Assembly: GCA_023409265.1 (NCBI GenBank)
Contig: JAEYHZ010000018.1
Coordinates: 8,788-72,787, forward strand
Direction: 5' to 3'
Length of the DNA stretch: 64,000 nt
Source: Bacillota bacterium
Lineage (GTDB): Bacteria > Bacillota > Clostridia > Acetivibrionales > DSM-1351
This document shows, piece by piece, positions 52,198 to 59,748 of the stretch (positions are counted from its first letter, which is position 1; the number at the start of each line of letters is the position of its first letter). A program made the translations under genes and the position numbers. The notes below the pieces were generated by a model. It was not told where the DNA came from and made no database searches. It saw only the letters and a list, made by a program, of their open reading frames with translations.

Positions 52198-54372
52198 ATG
52201 GCTGTAAATACCAGAATTTTTCACTGTGACGAATATTTTCGTCTCCCAAGAAATGAAAAAAAGGAATTTGACAGTATCATTCTGAAGGAACTTGAAGAAA
52301 AGCCCATAAAGCATTTGGATACTGAATGGGGAAGATTTGAAAATTTGCCCCCAATGACGGAGCAGGAAATAGATAAGCTGGCAGAGGAAGTTTTAAGTGA
52401 AATGTCTTTGGAACAGAAGGTTCATCAAATGTCCTGCGATAACTATGCCAGATATGCTCCCATTAATCCCCCAAGATATAATTATATCCCGTACTACGCA
52501 GGAGAAGATCCTGAACTGAACATACCGGCGGTTAAATTTACCGATGGCCCGACAGGTATAGTAATGGGCTATCACTCCACAGCTTTTCCCGTATCCATAG
52601 CCAGAGGTTCTTCCTGGGATACAGAGCTTGAGGAACGTGTGGGTGATGTGATCGGTATAGAAGGCCGCTCGGGCGGCGCCAACTTCTTTGCAGGTGTCTG
52701 CATAAACCTGCTGCGCCACCCGGCATGGGGACGTGCCCAGGAGACCTATGGTGAGGATACCTGTCTCCTGGGGAAAATGGGAGCTGCGTTGACAAAAGGC
52801 GTGCAGAAACACATGATGGCCTGTGTAAAGCATTACGCCGCAAACAGTATGGAAAACGCCCGCTTCAAGGTGGATGTTCAAATGGACGAAAGAACCCTGA
52901 GAGAAATCTATCTTCCCCACTTTAAAGCATGTGTGGATGCGGGCGCAGCAGCCATAATGAGCGCATACAACCGTGTAAGAGGTCAGTGGTGCGGACACAA
53001 TGACTACCTGCTGAATCAGATACTTAACGGAGATTGGGGTTTCAAAGGTCTTGTAATGTCCGACTTTATCTGGGGTGTGAGAGACACGGTTGAGGCAGCA
53101 AACGGTGGTATGTGCATAGAGATGTATGCTACACAGTACTTCGGTGAAAGGCTTGTTGAAGCTGTAAAAGACGGTAAGGTTGAGGAAAGCAGGATAGATG
53201 CTGCCGTAAAACGTATTTTGAGGCAAAAAATCAGATTTTCCTTTATTGGAGACAAAAATATGTATGCGGAAGATAAAATGGGTTCAAGGGAGCATGCTGC
53301 CCTGGCTCTGGAGGTATCTGAAAAGTCAACCGTTCTTCTCAGAAATGACGGAATACTTCCCCTGAACAGGGACATTGTGAAGAAAATAACCGTCATAGGA
53401 AAACTTGCAGTTGAACCAAATACGGGAGACCTAAAAGGCAGTAGTGCCGTTTTTCCGCCCTATGTGGTTACACCCTTGCAGGGACTTGTCAATGAGGTTG
53501 GTGACAGTGCTGAAGTTCGTTATATTGACGGCAGGACACCTCATCAGGCACAGGAACTTTCGAAAAATGCAGATGCTGTTGTAATAGTTGCCGGGCTTAC
53601 ATCGCTTGATGAAGGCGAATTTATTACAAATGGGGGAGACATAGGCGGTGACAGAAGGAACCTGGGCCTGCATCCCGAGGATGAGGATCTGATTGAAGCA
53701 GTTTCAAGGGTAAACCCCAACGTAATAGTCGTTATACAGGGTGGAAGTACAATAATTGTTGAGCCCTGGAAAAATCATACCAGGGCAATATTGTTGCAGT
53801 GGTATCCTGGTATGGAAGGCGGAACGGCACTGGCCAACCTTTTGTTCGGAAAGGTAAACCCTTCGGCAAAGCTCCCCGTTACAGTTCCTGCATCACCTCA
53901 ACAGCTGCCATACTATGACATTGATGCGACTGCAATAGTTTATGATTATTATCACGGGTATTTTCTTGCAGATAAGAACAAGTATCATGTTACCTACCCC
54001 TTTGGCTTCGGATTGAGCTATACAACCTACAGCTACAGCAATGCAAAAGCAAGCACAGGAAATGGGAGGATTACCGTTTCAGTAGATGTCAAAAACACCG
54101 GAAGTATCGCAGGCGATGAAGTTGTACAGCTGTATATCGGTTACGTGGGTTCAAAGGTTGAACGTCATGTGAAAGATCTGAAAGGCTTTACAAAGGTTCA
54201 TCTTGAGCCCGGAGAAACCAAAACTGTGTCCATACAGCTGGATAAGGAAGAACTTGCATACTATTGTGAAAGCTCCGGGAGTTGGGTGGTGGAGGATATT
54301 GGTTATGTTGCAATGATTGGTGCTTCCTCTGCTGATAAAGACCTGCTTAAAACAGAGTTTGATTTAGTTTAA
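52198..54372 (+). CDS. GH3 beta-glycosidase (beta-glucosidase or beta-xylosidase)
   Basis: A 724-aa retaining glycoside hydrolase without signal peptide, so it cleaves imported oligosaccharides. Seen: (alpha/beta)8 domain with NLLRHPAWGRAQETYGED, VKHYAANSMENARF and nucleophile D289 in VMSDFIWGV; the alpha/beta sandwich; and a C-terminal fibronectin-like domain (about 630-724, NTGSIAGDEVVQLYI). It follows the response regulator by 63 bp. In the related R. cellulolyticum cluster the equivalent place is held by a cellobiose phosphorylase, so this organism would hydrolyse rather than phosphorolyse. The sugar specificity cannot be decided by eye. Confidence 0.92.
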   Translation: MAVNTRIFHCDEYFRLPRNEKKEFDSIILKELEEKPIKHLDTEWGRFENLPPMTEQEIDKLAEEVLSEMSLEQKVHQMSCDNYARYAPINPPRYNYIPYYAGEDPELNIPAVKFTDGPTGIVMGYHSTAFPVSIARGSSWDTELEERVGDVIGIEGRSGGANFFAGVCINLLRHPAWGRAQETYGEDTCLLGKMGAALTKGVQKHMMACVKHYAANSMENARFKVDVQMDERTLREIYLPHFKACVDAGAAAIMSAYNRVRGQWCGHNDYLLNQILNGDWGFKGLVMSDFIWGVRDTVEAANGGMCIEMYATQYFGERLVEAVKDGKVEESRIDAAVKRILRQKIRFSFIGDKNMYAEDKMGSREHAALALEVSEKSTVLLRNDGILPLNRDIVKKITVIGKLAVEPNTGDLKGSSAVFPPYVVTPLQGLVNEVGDSAEVRYIDGRTPHQAQELSKNADAVVIVAGLTSLDEGEFITNGGDIGGDRRNLGLHPEDEDLIEAVSRVNPNVIVVIQGGSTIIVEPWKNHTRAILLQWYPGMEGGTALANLLFGKVNPSAKLPVTVPASPQQLPYYDIDATAIVYDYYHGYFLADKNKYHVTYPFGFGLSYTTYSYSNAKASTGNGRITVSVDVKNTGSIAGDEVVQLYIGYVGSKVERHVKDLKGFTKVHLEPGETKTVSIQLDKEELAYYCESSGSWVVEDIGYVAMIGASSADKDLLKTEFDLV

Positions 54373-54421
54373 TTTTGGAAATCAGCAGATTCTGAAATTT
54401 AATATACTGCAAAGGGATAAG

Positions 54422-54463
54422 AAAACAAATGCTGAAGCCAGGGTCTTCGGCATTTGTTTTTTT
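54422..54463 (+). terminator. Terminator after the GH3 gene
   Basis: AAACAAATGC pairs with GCATTTGTTT, with an inner GAAG / CTTC stem, followed by a T-run. It is a textbook strong terminator. Confidence 0.9.
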
Positions 54464-54562
54464 CTGACTAGTAATTATATTCAGGAAAGGCTTATTAACA
54501 ATTCCGGCTATTATTTCATAGCATAATGTAGAGCGTATCATTTTAAGTAAGGAATAAAGAAT

Positions 54563-55360
54563 ATGGTTATCTCAGCAGCAGAGAATTTTTTTAGCGATAA
54601 GGCCGCAATATTTCTGGCAGCTATGTGTTATCAGACTTATCCGTTCTTTCTGCAAGGTCGGCTTATCCTGCCAAAAGGTTTTGAACTCAGATATTCCATT
54701 AATGCTCTGGCAAATGTTGAATACCCATCTGAAGAGGTGTTCGGATTTATTGCCGAATCAAAGGATATGATAATTATAGCTTTTAGAGGATATGCCTCTT
54801 ACCCTGCCGACCTTATTGCAGCATATGACATACTTCAGATGGAGTACCCCTATGTAAGGGACGGAGGAAAAACCTCCCGCGGCTTTACCTCTATTTATCA
54901 TTCGACAAGAGATGAAATAATCGCAGAATTGTCAAAGCTATCACATAGCAAAAAAATATTTATAACCGGACATAACTATGGAGGAGCCTTAGCTATATTG
55001 GCTGCATTGGATATTGCAGTAAATACCAGGTTTATAGAGCCTTCTGTATACACATTTGCCAGCCCTCGCGTGGGAGACCCTTCCTTTGTAGATAAATATA
55101 ACAGGGAAGTTAAAAATAGTATACGAATTTTTAATATTCATGACTCCCATGCGACTTTTCCGGATGAGGTATATATGCTTCCATTTACCGAGGAGGGCTT
55201 ATTTTATCAACATGTTGGGAAACCTTACCCCATATCTTTCCAATTGAGTAATACTCCGCGAAATGATTCCATTAGCTGTTATTTTAATAACCTAGGTAAA
55301 AACGATCCGGAATTTACAAATATGTTATGCAGTAAAATCCGGGTTTTTGTCCCGATATAA
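54563..55360 (+). CDS. Class-3 lipase-like protein lacking the catalytic serine
   Basis: A 265-aa alpha/beta-hydrolase-like protein, paralogous with the next gene (shared ILPKGF, SISCYFNN/YISCYFNC and LAALDIAVNT). Where a lipase has GxSxG, this protein reads GH-N138-YGG, so the nucleophile serine is replaced by Asn. FRGT at the oxyanion hole is FRGY here. The Asp and His regions (FNIHDSHATFP, YQHVGKPYP) are kept. It is probably not a hydrolase but may bind lipid, or work as a regulator or partner of the intact paralog. No signal peptide is present. The gene is undamaged, which argues against a decaying pseudogene. Confidence 0.82.
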   Translation: MVISAAENFFSDKAAIFLAAMCYQTYPFFLQGRLILPKGFELRYSINALANVEYPSEEVFGFIAESKDMIIIAFRGYASYPADLIAAYDILQMEYPYVRDGGKTSRGFTSIYHSTRDEIIAELSKLSHSKKIFITGHNYGGALAILAALDIAVNTRFIEPSVYTFASPRVGDPSFVDKYNREVKNSIRIFNIHDSHATFPDEVYMLPFTEEGLFYQHVGKPYPISFQLSNTPRNDSISCYFNNLGKNDPEFTNMLCSKIRVFVPI

Positions 55361-55422
55361 AAATCTGTATACCCTTTAAAAAAACATGTTAATGGTGAGT
55401 TGTATAAGAAAAGGAGTTTTAT

Positions 55423-56271
55423 ATGATTATTCCGGATATTAATTATTTTTTTAACAGTAAAGATGCAATACTGCTGGCAGCCATGTGCCACCAGTCAAAC
55501 CTGATTTTTGAAGAGGGAGAGCTTATTTTGCCAAAGGGCTTTATACTAAGTCATACTATTTGGGCTTTTACCGGTGTAGAAGAACCCGAAGCCGAAATAT
55601 TTGGTTTTATAACAGAGTCATTTGATAAAATAATTATTGCTTTCAGAGGAACCGATTCCTATAAGGACAATGAGTCCGATCAGGACTTATATCAGGTACC
55701 CTATCCTTTTGCTGCAAATGCCGGTAAAACTCACCGTGGCTTTACATGTATATATCAGTCTGCAAGAGACCAATTAATCAGAGAATTAGGTAAACTATCG
55801 ACAGATAAAAGTTTATATATTACAGGCTACAGTTTGGGGGCGGCTCTGGCAGTATTAGCGGCACTGGATATTGCAGTAAACACGCCGTTTATAAATCCCA
55901 GAGTGTACACATATGGCAGTCCACGAACCGGAGATCCTGAATTTGTTTCCAGGTTTGACCAAACAGTTGCAAATAGTATCCGCATAGTTAATGTTCATGA
56001 CGTTATTCCAACGATACCGGCCCGGAAATACGAGCAGCCTTTCACAAAAGAAGGTATATATTATCAGCATGTAAGAAGAATGTATCCAGTCTCTTTTCAA
56101 CTGGACAGTATTGCACGTGAGCACTATATTAGCTGCTATTTTAATTGTATGAGTAAAAATAATCCCGACTATGCAAAAGCATTATGTTCCAAGAACCCCG
56201 GATTCTGTCCCGGTACTGAAATATGTGTCCCTTTTACAGGCATATGCAGTGAAAACGAAAATTATAAATAA
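55423..56271 (+). CDS. Class-3 lipase family hydrolase
   Basis: A 282-aa lipase-like enzyme with an intact nucleophile motif G135-Y-S137-L-G139, FRGTDSY at the oxyanion site, and candidate Asp in VNVHDVIPTIP and His in YQHVRRMYP. It is 17 aa longer than its neighbour; the extra tail (PGFCPGTEICVPFTGIC) has four cysteines. The lack of a signal peptide suggests action inside the cell, possibly on membrane lipid. It follows the degenerate paralog by 62 bp and both probably share a message. RBS AAAAGGAG. Confidence 0.85.
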   Translation: MIIPDINYFFNSKDAILLAAMCHQSNLIFEEGELILPKGFILSHTIWAFTGVEEPEAEIFGFITESFDKIIIAFRGTDSYKDNESDQDLYQVPYPFAANAGKTHRGFTCIYQSARDQLIRELGKLSTDKSLYITGYSLGAALAVLAALDIAVNTPFINPRVYTYGSPRTGDPEFVSRFDQTVANSIRIVNVHDVIPTIPARKYEQPFTKEGIYYQHVRRMYPVSFQLDSIAREHYISCYFNCMSKNNPDYAKALCSKNPGFCPGTEICVPFTGICSENENYK

Positions 56272-56294
56272 TCGCTTGTTATATTTTAATATAG

Positions 56295-56346
56295 AGTGTA
56301 AATGAAAAATCCGCAACAGATCTGTTGCGGATTTTTCATTTACACT
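56295..56346. terminator. 52-bp perfect palindrome, bidirectional terminator
   Basis: Two perfectly complementary 26-bp arms (56295-56320 / 56321-56346) with no unpaired centre other than AGATCT. T-rich runs inside and after the stem suit termination. It follows the lipase gene and is well clear of the next gene. Confidence 0.85.
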
Positions 56347-56490
56347 TATGGTTTGTTTGCAAACCAGGCCTCAATTACGCTATAATAAAATATTAGCATA
56401 TAATATAAGAGTTATTTAGTACAGCTTAATATATAAGTAGTTTTATATATACAGATAAGATTTATAACTAGTTTATGAGGTGATGAATTA

Positions 56491-57522
56491 ATGGAAAAGA
56501 CAAGGTTGGGACGTACAGGCCTTATGGTTACTAGAACAAGCTTTGGTGCACTTCCTATTCAAAGGGTCTCCTTTGATGAAGCCAAAAAGCTTTTGGTAAA
56601 GGCTTACGATAACGGGATAAACTTTTTTGACACGGCCAGAGGCTACACTGACAGCGAGGAGAAAATCGGCTATGCACTCTGCGGGGTCAGAAAAAATATA
56701 ATTATTGCAACAAAGAGCTTTTCTCAGGATAAAAAGACCTTGTTTGAGCATCTGGAAACAAGCCTTAAGAATATGAAAACAGACTATGTTGATATTCTTC
56801 AGCTTCACAACCCTGCTGAACTGCCTGATCCCAATGATCCTGACAGTAGTTATGCGGGGCTTCTGGAAGCAAAGAAGAAGGGAATGGTACGCTTTGCCGG
56901 TATCACAAACCATAGAATAAAGACTGCAATGGAGGCAGTAGCATCAGGACTCTATGATACAATGCAGTTCCCCCTGAGTTCGCTCTCTTCAGATATTGAC
57001 TTGAAACTGATTGATGAATGTAAAAAATATGATGTTGGGTTAATAGCTATGAAGGCTATGTCAGGCGGACTTATAACTAACGCTGCATCTACTTTTGCAT
57101 TTCTGAGGCAATATGAAAATGTTGTTCCAATATGGGGAATACAGAGAGAAACGGAATTGGATGAATTTCTGGCCATGGACAGAAATCCGCCTGTGCTTGA
57201 TGAAGCAATTTGGGAGATAATAAACACCGACCGTACAGAGCTGGCAGGAAATTTCTGCAGGGGCTGCGGTTATTGCATGCCATGTCCCGTTGGTATAGAA
57301 ATACCCATGCAGGCAAGAATATCACTGCTTTTGAGGAGGGCACCATATCAGCAGTTTATGCAGGACGCCTGGAGGGCAAAGATGGATTTGATAGATAAGT
57401 GCATTGAATGTGGGAATTGCAGCAGCCATTGCCCGTATAATATAGATACACCGAACCTGCTTAAGAGGGAACAGCAGAACTACAACGAGTTTTATGCTGT
57501 CCATGGAGCTGCCGGGCAATAA
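56491..57522 (+). CDS. Aldo/keto reductase with C-terminal 4Fe-4S domain (paralog)
   Basis: A 343-aa protein of the same kind as 7602. Seen: AKR barrel with FFDTARGYTDSEEKIGY (catalytic Asp and Tyr kept), IIATKSF and LQLHNPAEL, then Fe-S clusters CRGCGYCMPCPVGIEI and CIECGNCSSHCPYNID. Unlike the 7602 protein it keeps the normal Asp in the active site. Substrate unknown. RBS GAGGTGATG. It stands alone, 125 bp before the ogt gene. Confidence 0.87.
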   Translation: MEKTRLGRTGLMVTRTSFGALPIQRVSFDEAKKLLVKAYDNGINFFDTARGYTDSEEKIGYALCGVRKNIIIATKSFSQDKKTLFEHLETSLKNMKTDYVDILQLHNPAELPDPNDPDSSYAGLLEAKKKGMVRFAGITNHRIKTAMEAVASGLYDTMQFPLSSLSSDIDLKLIDECKKYDVGLIAMKAMSGGLITNAASTFAFLRQYENVVPIWGIQRETELDEFLAMDRNPPVLDEAIWEIINTDRTELAGNFCRGCGYCMPCPVGIEIPMQARISLLLRRAPYQQFMQDAWRAKMDLIDKCIECGNCSSHCPYNIDTPNLLKREQQNYNEFYAVHGAAGQ

Positions 57523-57647
57523 ACCCGGTTGAACTAATAAAATATCACCAGGCATTGTATTATTGAAAAGATAAAATGACAGCCTTCAGTTTATTCTGTA
57601 TGGATGGCATTTTTAGATAAAATCAATCAGAAAAGGACTTGGGGATT

Positions 57648-58139
57648 ATGAAAAATATATTTTATTATGATACCGTAATTGGATGTATTGGAATTGCTGA
57701 ACAAGACAATTGTATTACAAATGTTGTGTTTGAGGCCGATGTAATTCCTGCAAAATCACAGGGAAACGGTGAACTGGTTGTGCATGAAACACAGTTGATT
57801 AGAGAAGCTGCCCAGCAGCTAAATGAATACCTTAAAGGGGAAAGGCAGCTTTTCTCATTGCCTCTGGCACCTGAGGGCACCCCATTTATGAAAAAGGTCT
57901 GGGATAGCCTGTGCCGTATTCCCTACGGCGAAAGCAGAAGTTATAAACAGATTGCCGGCGATGTAGGAAATTCAAAGGCTTCAAGGGCAGTTGGACTTGC
58001 AAATAACCGCAATCCTATTCCACTTATTATACCCTGCCACAGAGTTATTGGTTCTAACGGAAAACTGACAGGCTATAGAGGCGGACTTGATTTAAAACTA
58101 AAACTGCTGGAGTTGGAAAAAGGCCATGGAAATTTTTAA
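57648..58139 (+). CDS. ogt: Methylated-DNA--protein-cysteine methyltransferase
   Basis: Removes alkyl groups from O6-methylguanine by transfer to its own cysteine. Seen: 163 aa, active-site LIIPCHRVIG with C130, KVWDSLCRIPYGESRSYKQIA and RGGLDLKLKLLELE. The start ATG 57648 is used rather than TTG 57639. The next gene, an AlkA-like glycosylase, starts inside this one (14-bp overlap), so both are coupled repair genes. No Ada-type regulator is present. Confidence 0.93.
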   Translation: MKNIFYYDTVIGCIGIAEQDNCITNVVFEADVIPAKSQGNGELVVHETQLIREAAQQLNEYLKGERQLFSLPLAPEGTPFMKKVWDSLCRIPYGESRSYKQIAGDVGNSKASRAVGLANNRNPIPLIIPCHRVIGSNGKLTGYRGGLDLKLKLLELEKGHGNF

Positions 58140-58728
58140 ATATGGGCAAAAAGAGTTGGAGTATCTTAGGAAAAAAGATAAAAAGCTTGGGGCGGCAATA
58201 GAAAATATAGGCTTGATTGAACGGAAGGTTATTCCTGATCTTTTTACTGCACTTGTAAACAGTATAGTTTCGCAGCAGATATCCTCAAAAGCGGCGGTTA
58301 CTGTTTGGGACAGGCTTGTAAATAAAATAGGGGAGATAACACCCGGGTCAATTCTTTCGGCAGCCCCCGAGGAAATACAGCAATGCGGCCTGTCCCACAG
58401 AAAGGTCAAATATATCCTTGGAATGTGTGAAGCTGTTAAAACAGGCAGGCTTGATCTTTGCAAGCTCGGCCGGATGACCGATGACCAGGTTATAGACTGT
58501 CTTTCCTCGTTGAATGGTATCGGTAAGTGGACGGCAGAAATGCTTTTGATTTTCTCCATGGAGAGGCCTGATGTGGTCAGCTGGGGTGACCTGGCTATTC
58601 AGCGCGGAATGATGAAGCTTTACGGACTTAAAAGTTTAACAAAAGAACAGTTTGACAGGTATGTGAAAAGATATTCTCCGTATGGTTCGGTAGCTTCTCT
58701 GTATCTCTGGGCGTTGTCAAAAGAGTAA
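58126..58728 (+). CDS. DNA-3-methyladenine glycosylase, AlkA-like HhH-GPD
   Basis: A 200-aa base-excision glycosylase. Seen: SIVSQQISSKAA, the helix-hairpin-helix LNGIGKWTAEM (about 128-138) and the catalytic D155 in WGDLAIQRGM, as expected for the AlkA/MagI group. It lacks the N-terminal domain of E. coli AlkA. It overlaps ogt by 14 bp, forming an alkylation-repair pair. Cytoplasmic. Confidence 0.88.
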   Translation: MEIFKYGQKELEYLRKKDKKLGAAIENIGLIERKVIPDLFTALVNSIVSQQISSKAAVTVWDRLVNKIGEITPGSILSAAPEEIQQCGLSHRKVKYILGMCEAVKTGRLDLCKLGRMTDDQVIDCLSSLNGIGKWTAEMLLIFSMERPDVVSWGDLAIQRGMMKLYGLKSLTKEQFDRYVKRYSPYGSVASLYLWALSKE

Positions 58729-58755
58729 AATTAAAGAGTCATTAACGGATAGCAC

Positions 58756-58795
58756 AAGCCATGTATTGTAAAAGATACCTGGCTTTATTTTTTTA
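58756..58795 (+). terminator. Terminator after the ogt/alkA pair
   Basis: AAGCCA-t-GTAT (58756-58766) pairs with ATAC-c-TGGCTT (58775-58785), followed by a T-rich tract to 58795. Confidence 0.85.
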
Positions 58796-58860
58796 TTAGT
58801 AAGGAATTTATAGCTTTCAATATGAGTATAAGGACTGTTCATACTGGCTATTAAGCAGTA

Positions 58861-59052
58861 CACTGGAAAATTCCAATTAGATAAATTCCTATACGCGGGG
58901 TTTGAGAAGGAAATCCCCTTTCCGGGGTAGAGGGGTGCTCAGAAATGCGGAGCGTTTTGTCGAAGGAGGGAGTAGTCCCCCCTGTAAAACAAGAAAATTT
59001 GCTCGGATATATAGAAGTGAGGACTAAAAACTGAGCCTGGCGAATTTTCTTG
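58861..59052 (+). ncRNA. Structured noncoding RNA candidate
   Basis: A G/C-rich island in an otherwise AT-rich 470-bp gap. Stems: GGAAA/TTTCC (58909-58913 / 58919-58923) with a TCCCC loop that could pair with nearby GGGG runs (pseudoknot); GCTC/GAGC (58937-58940 / 58950-58953); GTTTT/AAAAC (58954-58958 / 58986-58990) enclosing GGAGGGA/TCCCCCC (58965-58971 / 58976-58982); and a terminal perfect 10-bp stem CAAGAAAATT/AATTTTCTTG (58990-58999 / 59043-59052) with inner CTC/GAG pairing. No ORF fits. The family is not identified; clostridial RNA families such as raiA should be tested. The direction is set by the terminal stem and downstream genes. Confidence 0.6.
58988..59052 (+). repeat. Structured repeat element, copy A
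   Basis: AACAAGAAAATTTG (58988-59001), GAGGACTAAAAACTGAGC (59019-59036) and GGCGAAT, in the same order as at 31638-31695. In this copy the ends form a perfect 10-bp stem. It is also the 3' domain of the RNA candidate. Confidence 0.5.
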
Positions 59053-59062
59053 TATAAAGTAT

Positions 59063-59160
59063 TGTAACGGATATTACATTGTGATATTATTGTAACGAAT
59101 ATTACATGTGATATTGCTGTAACGGATATTACATTTGATATTGTTGTAATGGAAGTTACA
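59063..59160. promoter_or_regulatory. Four tandem palindromic operators before the ChrB-like gene
   Basis: Four 16-bp sites TGTAA-N6-TTACA at 59063-59078, 59091-59106, 59118-59133 and 59145-59160, with spacings of 28, 27 and 27 bp. The last ends 38 bp before the start codon. Regular spacing and identical inverted arms mark them as protein-binding sites, not a CRISPR array. Confidence 0.8.
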
Positions 59161-59198
59161 TTTTATAGAACAATCAGAACGTTTTAACAAGGAGTAAT

Positions 59199-59735
59199 AT
59201 GGAGAAGAATAAATGGTTGGTTATAAATTACAACCTGCCCACTGAACCATCGAGACATCGGGTTGCGGTTTGGAGAGCATTAAAGAAACTCGGTGCGGTT
59301 AATATACAGCAATCCATGTGGCTGCTTATTTATAGCGAGGATAATTATACAGCGTTAAAAAAAATATCCAGGGATATAGAAGAATTTAGCGGCGAAGCGC
59401 TGCTTATGGAGAGTTCCTTCTGCCATGAGCTGCATGAGAAGAGGATTTTATCACTCTTTAATGATATAAGAAATGATGAATACAAGGAACTTATCAGTGA
59501 GTGCAGCAAATATTTAAAAGAGCTTGAAAAGGAAATTAAAATTGAGAAATTTACTTTTGCTGAATTGGAAGAGGAAGAAGCTGAACTTGAAAAGCTGATA
59601 CAGTGGTATGGAAGGATACAGGCCCGGGACATTTTCCATGCTTCCGGTCAAAGCTCTGCAGAAGTTATACTGGAGGAAATAAGGAAGGCTTTTGATAACT
59701 ACAGTGAATTAGTATACCGGCATAATCAGAAATAA
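59199..59735 (+). CDS. ChrB-like N-terminal domain protein, probable regulator
   Basis: A 178-aa protein. Seen: WLVINYNLPTEPSRHRVAVWRALKKLGAVNIQQSMW, matching the ChrB N-terminal / PaaX-like winged-helix domain, then a coiled-coil-like acidic region (about 100-150, rich in Glu and Lys) and a short C-terminus. ChrB proteins sense chromate and control efflux genes in other bacteria; here the protein is short, lacks the C-terminal sensor domain of full-size ChrB, and is followed by an MFS transporter. The four operators upstream are probable binding sites. The actual signal is unknown. RBS AAGGAG. Confidence 0.75.
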   Translation: MEKNKWLVINYNLPTEPSRHRVAVWRALKKLGAVNIQQSMWLLIYSEDNYTALKKISRDIEEFSGEALLMESSFCHELHEKRILSLFNDIRNDEYKELISECSKYLKELEKEIKIEKFTFAELEEEEAELEKLIQWYGRIQARDIFHASGQSSAEVILEEIRKAFDNYSELVYRHNQK

Positions 59736-59748
59736 CAGGGGAATAATT

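Noticed and set aside
52393..53226. 277-aa minus-strand frame inside the GH3 gene
   Set aside because: It is a shadow of a gene with intact catalytic motifs.
54563..55360. Calling the first lipase gene a pseudogene
   Set aside because: The frame is complete, of normal length, and most of the fold motifs are kept; only the nucleophile is changed, so a pseudoenzyme is more likely.
59063..59160. CRISPR-like repeats
   Set aside because: The spacers are only about 11 bp and alike, units are 16-bp palindromes, and no cas genes are near; operators explain them better.
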